From the NCBI RefSeq assembly GCF_002975275.1, contig NZ_PCOQ01000034.1, positions 1 to 58,262 of the forward strand: a stretch of DNA of 58,262 nucleotides, in the 5' to 3' direction. The stretch is from Achromobacter sp. MYb9 (GTDB taxonomy: Bacteria; Pseudomonadota; Gammaproteobacteria; Burkholderiales; Burkholderiaceae_B). A program made the position numbers and the translations under genes. The notes under the pieces are model-generated. The model had not been told where the DNA came from. It saw nothing but the letters and a program-made list of their open reading frames with translations, and ran no database searches. Shown here one piece after another: positions 9,512 to 17,394 of the stretch (positions are counted from its first letter, which is position 1; every line of letters begins with the position of its first letter).

Positions 9512-9969
9512 CGCGTCTCCGCCTGCATCGTGTTGGCGGCCGTGGTCTTGCCGGCGCGTTTGAGCGCATCCGCGGCCTCCGGCGGCATGTAGTTCTCGTC
9601 ATGCTTGGCTAGCACTTCGGTGGCGCGGAACACGCCGTTGGCGTCCAGCTTGCCCGCGACCACCACGCCCTTGCCTTCGCGGAACAGGTCCGGCAGCAGG
9701 CCTTGATAGGTCACCGGCACGGTGTGCGCGGTGTCGGTCACGATGAACCGCAGGGTCAGCCCGTCGGCTTCGCGGCGCACCGAGCCTTGTTCCACCAGCC
9801 CGCCCACGCGGAAGCTGCCGTTGCGAGGCGCTTCTTTCGCCACCACCTGTGTCGGGCTGAAGAAGAACACCAGGTTCGATTGCAGGGCGTTGAGCACCAG
9901 CGCGGTGGCCAGCGCCAGCAGGCCCAGTCCGCCCGCGATGGCGAACATGCGGCGCTTGCGCGGCGTCAT
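9508..9969 (-). CDS. ccmE: Haem chaperone CcmE
   Basis: This is a 153-residue periplasmic haem carrier with an N-terminal anchor (about residues 8-28) and an OB-fold beta-barrel. The covalent haem-binding histidine is H123 in LAKHDENYMP, the classical H-x-x-x-Y motif. The start was set at MTPRKRRM because it overlaps the ccmD stop as ATGA and gives the usual family length. Confidence 0.94.
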   Translation of the reverse strand: MTPRKRRMFAIAGGLGLLALATALVLNALQSNLVFFFSPTQVVAKEAPRNGSFRVGGLVEQGSVRREADGLTLRFIVTDTAHTVPVTYQGLLPDLFREGKGVVVAGKLDANGVFRATEVLAKHDENYMPPEAADALKRAGKTTAANTMQAETR

Positions 9970-10130
9970 TGGACGCCCTTGCCAGCGTGCCCGCGCGTGG
10001 TGGCGCGCCGGGCACGGGCACGCCGCCACAACACGAAGGCTTCCAGCCCCATCAACGCCAGCGTGACGCCGTAGGCGCCCAGGATGTAGGGGCCGTGGCC
10101 GTGCAGCGAGAACAGCGCGTCCCAGCTCAT
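9966..10130 (-). CDS. ccmD: Haem exporter protein CcmD
   Basis: This is a 54-residue single-span membrane protein. The sequence begins MSWDALFSLHGHGPYILGAY, with a hydrophobic helix and a positively charged arginine-rich cytoplasmic tail, the CcmD pattern. It releases holo-CcmE from the CcmABC complex. It overlaps ccmC and ccmE by four bases on each side. Confidence 0.9.
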   Translation of the reverse strand: MSWDALFSLHGHGPYILGAYGVTLALMGLEAFVLWRRARARRATTRGHAGKGVQ

Positions 10131-10918
10131 GGGGCCTCCGGGGTGGAGCGGCCGGCGCGCGCCGCGGCGGGCTCGCGTTCGGCGATAAGGCCGCGCACGC
10201 GCGCCAACGCCACCGCCGCGCTGTACAGCCAGAAGGCGGCCACCATCAGCAGCATGGCGGCGACCATGATGCGGGCCATGCTGGGCGCCGAGGTCAGGTT
10301 GATGGAGGCGCCCTGATGCAGCGTGCTCCACCATCGCACCGAGAAATAGATGATGGGCACGTTCACCACGCCGGCCAGCAGCAGGATGGCGCCGCCGCGA
10401 TCGGCGCGGCGGACATCGTCGGTGGCGGCCTGCAAGGCCATGAAACCCAGATACAGGAAGAGCAGGATCAGTTCCGACGTCAGCCGCGCATCCCAGACCC
10501 ACCACGCGCCCCAGGTGGGCTTGCCCCACAGGGCGCCGGTCCACAACGTCAGGAAGGTGAAGAGCGCGCCCGTGGGCGCCAGCGCGCGCATCATCATGAA
10601 CGACAGGCGCGTGTTGTAGATCAGCCCCAGCGCGGCGTAGCCCGCCATCACCAGATACAGGAACATCGACATCCACGCCGCGGCCACGTGGATGAACAGG
10701 ATGCGGTAGACCTCGCCCTGCTGGCTGTCGGTGGGCGCCACGGCCAGGCCCACGTACAGGCCCGCGCACGCGAAAAGCGCGGCGGCCAGCGCCAGCACGG
10801 GGATCAGGCGGCCGGCCAGCGGATAGAACACGGCCGGCGAGGCGTAACGCATCCAGCCGCCGCCGGACGCGGACGGGCCGGCGGCGTAAGGCGAATCGAA
10901 GGCGGGTTGCTTATGCAT
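10127..10918 (-). CDS. ccmC: Haem exporter permease CcmC
   Basis: This 263-residue membrane protein has six hydrophobic segments and the WWD haem-handling motif WGAWWVWDARLTSEL near the middle. It loads haem onto CcmE. The chosen start MHKQPAF leaves 8 nt to ccmB. The N-terminal extension of about 25 residues before the first membrane helix is a little longer than in E. coli. Confidence 0.93.
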   Translation of the reverse strand: MHKQPAFDSPYAAGPSASGGGWMRYASPAVFYPLAGRLIPVLALAAALFACAGLYVGLAVAPTDSQQGEVYRILFIHVAAAWMSMFLYLVMAGYAALGLIYNTRLSFMMMRALAPTGALFTFLTLWTGALWGKPTWGAWWVWDARLTSELILLFLYLGFMALQAATDDVRRADRGGAILLLAGVVNVPIIYFSVRWWSTLHQGASINLTSAPSMARIMVAAMLLMVAAFWLYSAAVALARVRGLIAEREPAAARAGRSTPEAP

Positions 10919-10926
10919 GGGGCCTC

Positions 10927-11604
10927 TCAGTCCAGCGCCACGCGCAGCGCGGCGGAGGCGCTCCAGGGGCACAACAGGATCGCCAGGCACAGGCAAGCGC
11001 CCAGCAATGACAATTGCGGGCCAGCGCCCAGACCCGCATGCGTGGCGGATACCGCGCCGGCGCCGAAGATCAGTACCGGCACGTAGAGCGGCAGCACCAG
11101 CAAGGGCAGCAGCGCGCCGCCGCGCAGGCCCAGCGTTAGCGCCGCGCCCAGGCCGCCTACCAACGCCAGCGTGGGCGTGCCCAGCAGCAAGGACAGAACG
11201 AGCACGCCGATCGCCTGCGGCGGCAGGCCGAATTGCAGGGCCAGCACGGGGCTCGCAAGAATCAGCGGCAGGCAAGCGCTGAACCAGTGTGCGGCCAGCT
11301 TCACGCCCACCAACAGCGGCAGCGGATGGGGCGACACCAGCAACTGCTCCAGCGCGCCGTTATCGTGGTCCTGCGTAAAGGGGCGGTGCAGACTCAGCAG
11401 AATGCCCAGCAGCGCGCAGACCCACAGCACGCCCGGCCCGATCGCCAGCAGCAAGGCGGGGTCGGGGCCGACCGCCAGCGGGAAGAGCGAGCCCGCGACA
11501 ATGAAGAACAGCGTGGCGCCCAGCGTATCCGCCGGCCGCCTCCAGGCCAGCCGGACGTCACGCAGCGCCAACTGAGACAGCGTAGCCAGCATCCGCGTAG
11601 TCAT
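10927..11604 (-). CDS. ccmB: Haem exporter permease CcmB
   Basis: This is a 225-residue integral membrane protein with six predicted helices and the conserved block QDHDNGALEQLLVSP. It is the ABC permease partner of CcmA in releasing holo-CcmE. As placed, its start lies 47 nt inside the end of ccmA. A start at the next methionine (11592) would shorten the overlap, and both are compatible with the family. Confidence 0.93.
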   Translation of the reverse strand: MTTRMLATLSQLALRDVRLAWRRPADTLGATLFFIVAGSLFPLAVGPDPALLLAIGPGVLWVCALLGILLSLHRPFTQDHDNGALEQLLVSPHPLPLLVGVKLAAHWFSACLPLILASPVLALQFGLPPQAIGVLVLSLLLGTPTLALVGGLGAALTLGLRGGALLPLLVLPLYVPVLIFGAGAVSATHAGLGAGPQLSLLGACLCLAILLCPWSASAALRVALD

Positions 11605-12241
11605 CCATGTTCAGGGTTTGCGTGCGGGAGGCAGCGGTGCCCGGCGCCCGGTGCGACGCCAGCACCGCCGCGCCACCCGCGTCCAGGTGCGCGTCCAGCG
11701 CCCGCCACAATTGGTCCAGGCTGGCCGTGTCCAGACCGGCGTCGGGTTCGTCCAGCAACCACAGGGGCTTGCCGCCCAGCGCCACGGCGGCCATCGCCAG
11801 GCGGCGCCCCTGGCCTTGGGACAGCCGGGACGCAGGCAGGTGCAGACAGGCTTCCAGCCGCCAGCGGTGCAGGGCGGCGGCAATGGCCTCATCATCTTGC
11901 GGCGTGCCCGCCACATGCAGGGCGTAGCGCACGTTTTCCAGCGCGGTCAATTCGCCGCACAGGCCATTGGCATGGCCCAGGAACGCCACGCGGGCGAAGT
12001 ACGCGGCGGGATCGCGGCGCACGTCCCGGCCTTCCGAATGCAGCGCGCCGGCCAGCGGGCGCAGCAGGCCCGCCAGCATGCGCAGCAGGCTTGTCTTGCC
12101 GCTGCCGTTGGCGCCTTGTACATGCAGGAGCTGGCCGCGATGCAGGTCGAAGTCAACGGGACGCTGGCCTTCCGGGCCGCCGCGCGGGCTACGCAGTCCG
12201 CTGGCGGCGAGCATCGGCAGCGGTACGTCAGCGGGCCGCAT
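11558..12241 (-). CDS. ccmA: Haem exporter ATPase CcmA
   Basis: This is a 227-residue ABC ATPase. Walker A is GANGSGKTS, the signature is LSQGQGRR, and Walker B is LWLLDEPDAGLD followed by the H-loop histidine in ASHRAPG. It powers release of haem-loaded CcmE. The start MRPADVPL overlaps the end of napC by 14 nt, which directly links the nap and ccm parts into one transcription and translation unit. Confidence 0.93.
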   Translation of the reverse strand: MRPADVPLPMLAASGLRSPRGGPEGQRPVDFDLHRGQLLHVQGANGSGKTSLLRMLAGLLRPLAGALHSEGRDVRRDPAAYFARVAFLGHANGLCGELTALENVRYALHVAGTPQDDEAIAAALHRWRLEACLHLPASRLSQGQGRRLAMAAVALGGKPLWLLDEPDAGLDTASLDQLWRALDAHLDAGGAAVLASHRAPGTAASRTQTLNMDDYADAGYAVSVGAA

Positions 12242-12866
12242 TCGCCACCTCTTTGGGTCCTCCGGCCGGCGGTGTCGCGTCAGAGGTCTGGCCGGGCGGA
12301 ATGTGCGGCAGCGTATGGGCGATGCCCTTGTGGCAATCGATGCAGGTCTTGGTCTTGTCCGCCAGGTAGGTGGAGTGCATGTTCTGCGCGCGCACGCTCT
12401 GGCGCGTGAAATCCATGTATTCGTAGTTGTGGCAATTGCGGCATTCCAGCGAGTCGTTGGCCTTGAAGCGCGCCCATTCGTGCCGGGCAAGTTCCAGCCG
12501 CTTGTCCACGAACTTTTCGCGCGTGTCGATGGTGCCGAAGATCTTGCCCCACACTTCCTTGGACGCCTGCATCTTGCGGGCGATCTTGTCCGTCCAGTTG
12601 TGCGGAACGTGGCAGTCCGAACACAGGGCGCGCACGCCCGAACGGTTGGTGAAATGGATGGTGCCCTTCAATTCCGCATACACGTTGTCGCGCATTTCAT
12701 GGCAGCCCGTGCAGAATTTTTCCGTGTTGGTCAGTTCCATGGCGGTGTTGAAGGCGCCCCAGAACAGGATGCCGCCGATGAAGCCGCCGATCGTCAAAAA
12801 GCCCAGGCTGAAGTGCACGCTGGGGCGGCGGATGATGTTCCAGTAGCGCTTGAGGAGCTTGAACAT
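12228..12866 (-). CDS. napC: Tetrahaem c-type cytochrome NapC
   Basis: This 212-residue quinol dehydrogenase of the NapC/NirT family is anchored by one N-terminal helix (about residues 18-38). Four CXXCH sites (CTGCH, CSDCH, CRNCH, CIDCH) bind haem c. It carries electrons from the quinol pool to NapAB. Since napG and napH are absent, NapC is probably the only route to the reductase here. Confidence 0.96.
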   Translation of the reverse strand: MFKLLKRYWNIIRRPSVHFSLGFLTIGGFIGGILFWGAFNTAMELTNTEKFCTGCHEMRDNVYAELKGTIHFTNRSGVRALCSDCHVPHNWTDKIARKMQASKEVWGKIFGTIDTREKFVDKRLELARHEWARFKANDSLECRNCHNYEYMDFTRQSVRAQNMHSTYLADKTKTCIDCHKGIAHTLPHIPPGQTSDATPPAGGPKEVANAAR

Positions 12867-12881
12867 GGCGGCATCAATCCC

Positions 12882-13358
12882 TTACTTCTTGTCGGTGGCC
12901 GGGGCCGTCAGGCGCTTGAGGATCACGTCGATGTCCTGATACGTGTTGGACACCAGCGGCTTGGCCTCGGCCTGCGGCACGTGGCACTGCACACAGAAGT
13001 AGCGCCGCGGCGAAACCTCGGCCAATACGTTGCTGTCGCGGTCCATGTAGTGCGTCACGCTCAGGGGCGGCGCCTGCGTTTCCTCGGTGTTCACCCGCGC
13101 GTGGCAGGCCAGGCAGCGGTTGTAGTTCTTGTCGATCTGATAGCCGTCGATCTTGTGCGGAATCGTCGGCGGCTGCATCGAATAGGTGCGCATCCGCTTG
13201 ATGTCCTTGTTCTCGATCGGGCTGATCAGGGGCGGATCAGCTTCTTCCGCGATCGGGGTCGGCCCGCGCATGGGGTCCTCGACCTCTAGCGGCGGCGCGG
13301 CCCAGGCGGCCGAACCCAGAAGGATGCCGATGGCGATGATGGCGGCGCGTAGCTTCAT
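12882..13358 (-). CDS. napB: Dihaem cytochrome NapB, nitrate reductase small subunit
   Basis: This is a 158-residue periplasmic cytochrome with a signal peptide ending near SAAWA and two CXXCH sites (CLACH, CVQCH). It is the electron-transfer subunit of periplasmic nitrate reductase. The start was moved to MKLRAAI, preceded by GGGAGA, because upstream codons lack a signal peptide pattern. Confidence 0.95.
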   Translation of the reverse strand: MKLRAAIIAIGILLGSAAWAAPPLEVEDPMRGPTPIAEEADPPLISPIENKDIKRMRTYSMQPPTIPHKIDGYQIDKNYNRCLACHARVNTEETQAPPLSVTHYMDRDSNVLAEVSPRRYFCVQCHVPQAEAKPLVSNTYQDIDVILKRLTAPATDKK

Positions 13359-13378
13359 GGCTGTCTCCCGGGGGCCGT

Positions 13379-15874
13379 TCAGACCTTGACGATCTTGACC
13401 GCGCACTTCTTGAAGTCGGTCTGGAACGAGATCGGGTCAGTGGCGTCCAGCGTGACCTTGTTGATCAGCTGGCCGGCGTCGAACCAGGGCACGAACACCA
13501 GGCCGCGCGGTGGCTTGTTGCGTCCGCGGGTCTCCAGCCGGGTGCGCATCTTGCCGCGCCGCGACTCGATCTCCACTTCCACGCCGCGCCGCAGGCCCAT
13601 CGCCTGCGCGTCGTCGGGGTGCATGAAACAGACCGCGTTGGGAAACGCCCGATACAGTTCGGGCACCCGCCGCGTCATGGATCCGGAATGCCAGTGCTCC
13701 AGGACGCGCCCGGTGGATAGCCAGAACGGATATTCCTTGTCCGGCGACTCCGGAGGCGGTTCGTAGGGCAGGGCGTAGATGACGGCGCGGCCATCCGGGT
13801 TGCCGTAGAACTCGAAGCCGGCGCCCGCCTTCACGTAGGGATCGCTGCCTTCGCGGTAGCGCCACAGGGTTTCCTTGCCGTTGACGACGGGCCAGCGCAG
13901 GCCGCGCGCCTCGTGGTACGTATCGAAGGGGGCCAGGTCGTGGCCGTGGCCGCGGCCGAATTCGGCATATTCCTCGAACAGGCCCTTCTGCGCATAGAAG
14001 CCGAAGGCCTTCGCCTCCTGGTTTTCGTATTCCGCGTTGAGTTCGCTGTTGGGGTATTTGTTGACCTTTCCGTTGGCAAACAGGACGTCGAACAGGGTCT
14101 TGCCCCGGTACTCGGGCTTTTTGGCCAGCAGGTCGGCGGGCCAGACCTCTTCCACCTTGAAGCGCTTGGAAAATTCCATCAGCTGCCACAGGTCGGAACG
14201 CGCGTCGCCCGGGGCATTCACCAGTTGATGCCAGAACTGGGTGCGCCGTTCGGCATTGCCGTAGGCGCCTTCTTTTTCCACCCACATGGCCGCGGGCAGG
14301 ATCAGGTCGGCCGAAATGGTCGTGACGGTGGGGTAGGCGTCCGACACCACGATGAAGTTGTCGGGGTTGCGGTAGCCCGGCAGGCCTTCGTTCATCAGGT
14401 TGGCCGCGGCCTGCATGTTGTTGTTGACCATCACCCAGTAGGCGTTGATCTTGCCGTCCTTCAGCATGCGATTCTGCAGCACGGCGTGCGCGCCCACCTT
14501 GTCGGGGATGGTGCCGTCGGGCAGTTGCCAGATGTCTTCCGCGTGCGCGCGGTGCTTGGGGTTGGTTACCACCAGATCGGCGGGCAGGCGGTGGGAAAAC
14601 GTGCCCACTTCGCGCGCCGTGCCGCAGGCCGAGGGCTGCCCCGTCAACGAAAACGGGCTGTTGCCCGGCGTCGAGATCTTGCCCGTCAGCAGGTGGATGT
14701 TGTAGACCATGTTGTTGGCCCACACGCCGCGCGTGTGCTGGTTAAAGCCCATGGTCCAGAACGAGGTCACGCGGATTTTCGGATCGGCGTAGAGCTCGGC
14801 CAGGTCCTGCAACTGCTTCTGAGGCACGCCGGTCAGCTTGGAGGTGTATTCCAGGTCGTACTTCGAGACGAACTTGGCGAAATCGTCGTAGGTGATGGGC
14901 TTGGAACCGCCGGCCTTGTCGGCGTTCTTGGCGGCCTTTTGCAAGGGATGGTCGGGCCGCAAGCCATAGCCGATGTCGGTATTGCCTTCGTGGAACACGG
15001 TGTGCTTGTCGACGAAGTCGCGGTTCACGCGCTTGGTCTGGATGATGTAGTTGGCGATGTAGTTCAAGATCGCCAGGTCGGTCTGCGGGGTGAAGGTCAG
15101 CGTCAGGTCGGCCAGTTCGTAAGAGCGATGCTCGAAGGTCGACAGCACCGCGACCTTGGTTTTTGGCGCGGACAGCCGGCGGTCGGTAACGCGCGTCCAC
15201 AGGATAGGGTGCATTTCGGCCATGTTCGAACCCCACAGCACGAAGGCGTCGGCGTTCTCGATGTCGTCATAGCAGCCCATGGGCTCGTCGGCGCCGAAGG
15301 TCCGCATGAACCCCACGGCGGCCGACGCCATGCAGTGCCGCGCGTTCGGATCCAGGTTGTTCGACCGGAAGCCCGCCTTCATCAGCTTCAGCGCGGCATA
15401 GCCTTCCCACACGGTCCATTGTCCCGACCCGAACATGCCGACGGCGGTCGGCCCCTTGTCCTTCAGCACCCGCTTGAACTGTTCGGCCATCACGTCGAAC
15501 GCCTGGTCCCAGGACACCGGCGCGAACTCTCCGTCCTTGGCGTACTTGCCGTCTTTCATGCGCAAGAGCGGGGTGGTCAGCCGGTCGTTGCCGTACATGA
15601 TCTTGGACAGGAAGTAGCCCTTGACGCAGTTCAGGCCCTTGTTGACCTCGGCGTTGAAATCGCCGTGCGTGGCCACGACCTGGTTGTCCTTCACCGCGAC
15701 GTTCACGCCGCAGCCGGTCCCGCAGAATCTACAGGGCGCCTTGGACCATTTCAGCTTGGCCGCTTCGGATTCCGTCACGATGTTCTGCGTGTATCCGACG
15801 ATGGGGATGCCCGCCACCGTGGCGGCGGCCGCGGCGGCGGATTGCTTGATGAAGTCTCTACGAGCCATGGACAT
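13379..15874 (-). CDS. napA: Periplasmic nitrate reductase catalytic subunit NapA
   Basis: This 831-residue molybdoenzyme reduces nitrate to nitrite in the periplasm. The Tat signal is ARRDFIKQSAAAAAATVAG. The [4Fe-4S] site is CRFCGTGC plus the later cysteine in LNCVKG, and the molybdenum cysteine is in ARHCMASAAVGF. The start MSMARR has GAGGAGA about 9 nt upstream. It begins 17 nt inside the end of napD, the chaperone that binds this signal peptide. Confidence 0.97.
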   Translation of the reverse strand: MSMARRDFIKQSAAAAAATVAGIPIVGYTQNIVTESEAAKLKWSKAPCRFCGTGCGVNVAVKDNQVVATHGDFNAEVNKGLNCVKGYFLSKIMYGNDRLTTPLLRMKDGKYAKDGEFAPVSWDQAFDVMAEQFKRVLKDKGPTAVGMFGSGQWTVWEGYAALKLMKAGFRSNNLDPNARHCMASAAVGFMRTFGADEPMGCYDDIENADAFVLWGSNMAEMHPILWTRVTDRRLSAPKTKVAVLSTFEHRSYELADLTLTFTPQTDLAILNYIANYIIQTKRVNRDFVDKHTVFHEGNTDIGYGLRPDHPLQKAAKNADKAGGSKPITYDDFAKFVSKYDLEYTSKLTGVPQKQLQDLAELYADPKIRVTSFWTMGFNQHTRGVWANNMVYNIHLLTGKISTPGNSPFSLTGQPSACGTAREVGTFSHRLPADLVVTNPKHRAHAEDIWQLPDGTIPDKVGAHAVLQNRMLKDGKINAYWVMVNNNMQAAANLMNEGLPGYRNPDNFIVVSDAYPTVTTISADLILPAAMWVEKEGAYGNAERRTQFWHQLVNAPGDARSDLWQLMEFSKRFKVEEVWPADLLAKKPEYRGKTLFDVLFANGKVNKYPNSELNAEYENQEAKAFGFYAQKGLFEEYAEFGRGHGHDLAPFDTYHEARGLRWPVVNGKETLWRYREGSDPYVKAGAGFEFYGNPDGRAVIYALPYEPPPESPDKEYPFWLSTGRVLEHWHSGSMTRRVPELYRAFPNAVCFMHPDDAQAMGLRRGVEVEIESRRGKMRTRLETRGRNKPPRGLVFVPWFDAGQLINKVTLDATDPISFQTDFKKCAVKIVKV

Positions 15875-16196
15875 CGCCAATCTCCTCGTTCATCGCGGCA
15901 AGCGTGTCGGCGTGCTGGTAGACCAGCGCCGAGGCCAGCACGCCATCCAGGCGTTGGATCTGCGAGATCCGCGCCATCATGTCGTCGGTGGAAGGCGCTT
16001 CCAGCGTGACCACCAGTTTCCCGGTGTCGGACGCGCCATGGATTTCAGATCCCGCGACGGCCAGGATGGCGGCGCGGACGTCGGGCAGGCGTTTAGGCAA
16101 GGCATGCACGACCAGGCTGGCGATATGCAGCTCGGGCGGCGTGGGGGACGGCGCGGGGAAGGAAGGCGCGGACATGGGGGTTCCGGCGCGTGGCAT
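15858..16196 (-). CDS. napD: NapA signal-peptide chaperone NapD
   Basis: This small cytoplasmic protein (112 residues from the first ATG, about 105 from a second ATG at 16175) has a ferredoxin-like fold. It binds the NapA Tat signal until the cofactor is inserted. Family landmarks are HIASLVVHALP and the sequence around DGVLASALVYQH. The first ATG shares one base with the napE stop, so translational coupling is likely. Confidence 0.9.
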   Translation of the reverse strand: MPRAGTPMSAPSFPAPSPTPPELHIASLVVHALPKRLPDVRAAILAVAGSEIHGASDTGKLVVTLEAPSTDDMMARISQIQRLDGVLASALVYQHADTLAAMNEEIGDVHGS

Positions 16197-16354
16197 CAGC
16201 TGCCCGGGGGGCCGGCGATCAACTGATAGAACCAGACGATGAAGCCGTAGCCCGCCACGATGACCACCGTCAGGACGGGGGCCATGACAGCCGTCAGGAA
16301 CAGGAAACTTCGTAGCTCCTGAGGCTTCGTATAGCCATCAGACTCGTTTTGCAC
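16196..16354 (-). CDS. napE: Periplasmic nitrate reductase protein NapE
   Basis: This is a 52-residue single-span membrane protein starting with GTG. The sequence contains QELRSFLFLTAVMAPVLTVV and then GYGFIVWFYQLI, the NapE signature. GAGGTGG lies about 5 nt upstream of the GTG. It is the first gene of napEDABC, ends exactly where napD begins, and is easily missed because of its size and start codon. The role of NapE is not known. Confidence 0.88.
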   Translation of the reverse strand: MQNESDGYTKPQELRSFLFLTAVMAPVLTVVIVAGYGFIVWFYQLIAGPPGS

Positions 16355-16408
16355 ACACCACCTCACTATGACAGTTGGGGTATTGCATTGAACGTGCGGA
16401 TGTCGGAC

Positions 16409-16437
16409 TTTTTAGCAGTGCTTTTACATGCCGTCAA
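16409..16437 (-). promoter_or_regulatory. Candidate sigma-70 promoter of the nap-ccm operon
   Basis: On the minus strand TTGACG is followed after 17 nt by TAAAAA, 55 nt before the napE start. Spacing is ideal but the -10 box is weak (4 of 6), so an activator may be needed. No good FNR or NarL/NarP site was found beside it. Confidence 0.4.
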
Positions 16438-16482
16438 TGTTGCATCACGGCGAAACAATCGCGCCGTGGCGCTGTATACGAA

Positions 16483-16519
16483 AGTGCCTGACGCTTTTCC
16501 GAAAAGCGTCAGGCACTTG
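16483..16519. terminator. Perfect 17-bp inverted repeat, terminator of the BKACE operon
   Basis: The arms AAGTGCCTGACGCTTTT and AAAAGCGTCAGGCACTT are exact complements around a 3-nt loop. The hairpin starts 20 nt after the BKACE stop codon. Runs of A and T at the arm ends serve as U-tract on either strand, so it may act in both directions and insulate the nap promoter. Confidence 0.75.
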
Positions 16520-16539
16520 ATACTGATTCGCGTTGATGA

Positions 16540-17394
16540 TCAGGCGATGGCGCCGTAGATGCGCCGCGCGTCTTCCGCGGTGGCCAAGGGCCGGCCCAGC
16601 GCGCGAGCGCCTTCGGCGGCCTGCCGGACAAGCGCCGCATTGCCCGGCGCGATGCTGCCATCGCGCAGCTTCAAGTTGTTCTCGAAACCCACGCGCATGT
16701 GGCCGCCGAATGCCGCCGCCGTCGTGACGCAAGCGTTTTCCTCGGCGCCGAACGCGCAGATCGCCCAGGGCAGCGTGTGGTCGTATGCCGCCAGGAAGGG
16801 CAGCAGGTCGTAGGCCGAAGACGTCTGGCCCACGCTATAGCGGCCCAGCACGAACAGCACCGACCAGGCGCCCGGGGGCACCAGCCCGCGCGCGCGCAGC
16901 GACTGCCAGCGCTGCACATCGCCGTCGTCGTACAGAATGATCTGGGCCATGATGCGGCGTTCGGCGACCCACGCGAAAAACGCCGCCAGTTCCGTTTCAG
17001 GGATCTCCGGCACGGCAATTTCGCGCAGGCCCATGGATACGGCCTCGGGTTGCAGTTCGCGCACCAGCGCGATCTGCTCGGCCGCCTTGTAGACCCCCGC
17101 GGCTTCGCTGGTGACCTGCACCAGCAACTCGCGGCCCACGGCGCGGTCGACGGCCGCCAGCGCTTCGCGGTAGGCATGCGCGTCCAGCAGGTGGCTGCCG
17201 TCGGGCTTGCGCACGTGCATGTGCATCATGCCGGCGCCTGCGTCCAGGCAGGCCCGGGCTTCAAGCGCCAACGCATCGGGCGTCATCGGCACGGCAGGGT
17301 GGTCGGCGGCTTTCTTGTAGGCGCCGTTGGGCGCCACGGTGATGATGACGGGGGACTGGGCCAGCGCGGCGCGCGGCAGGACGGAGGCGTTCAA
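16540..17394 (-). CDS. Beta-keto acid cleavage enzyme (BKACE, DUF849 family)
   Basis: This 284-residue TIM-barrel enzyme condenses a beta-keto acid with acetyl-CoA and splits it into acetoacetate and a new CoA ester. H58 and H60 in MHMHVRKPDG are zinc ligands, and GGHMRVGFENNLKL is the conserved C-terminal block. Family members act on 3-keto-5-aminohexanoate, dehydrocarnitine and other keto acids; the substrate cannot be read here. It overlaps the dehydrogenase gene upstream by 4 nt. The pair resembles carnitine degradation (dehydrogenase then cleavage), but the usual thioesterase is missing. Confidence 0.85.
   Translation of the reverse strand: MNASVLPRAALAQSPVIITVAPNGAYKKAADHPAVPMTPDALALEARACLDAGAGMMHMHVRKPDGSHLLDAHAYREALAAVDRAVGRELLVQVTSEAAGVYKAAEQIALVRELQPEAVSMGLREIAVPEIPETELAAFFAWVAERRIMAQIILYDDGDVQRWQSLRARGLVPPGAWSVLFVLGRYSVGQTSSAYDLLPFLAAYDHTLPWAICAFGAEENACVTTAAAFGGHMRVGFENNLKLRDGSIAPGNAALVRQAAEGARALGRPLATAEDARRIYGAIA

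Noticed and set aside
13913..16009. A 698-codon open frame opposite napA and napD
   Set aside because: It is complementary to well-recognised genes, has low-complexity Gly/Val/His-rich content and no family motif. Long antisense frames are expected in GC-rich DNA.
16355..16480. Search for an FNR or NarL/NarP site before napE
   Set aside because: Only partial half-sites such as TTGATG or TTGAAC were seen; none reaches a usable match.
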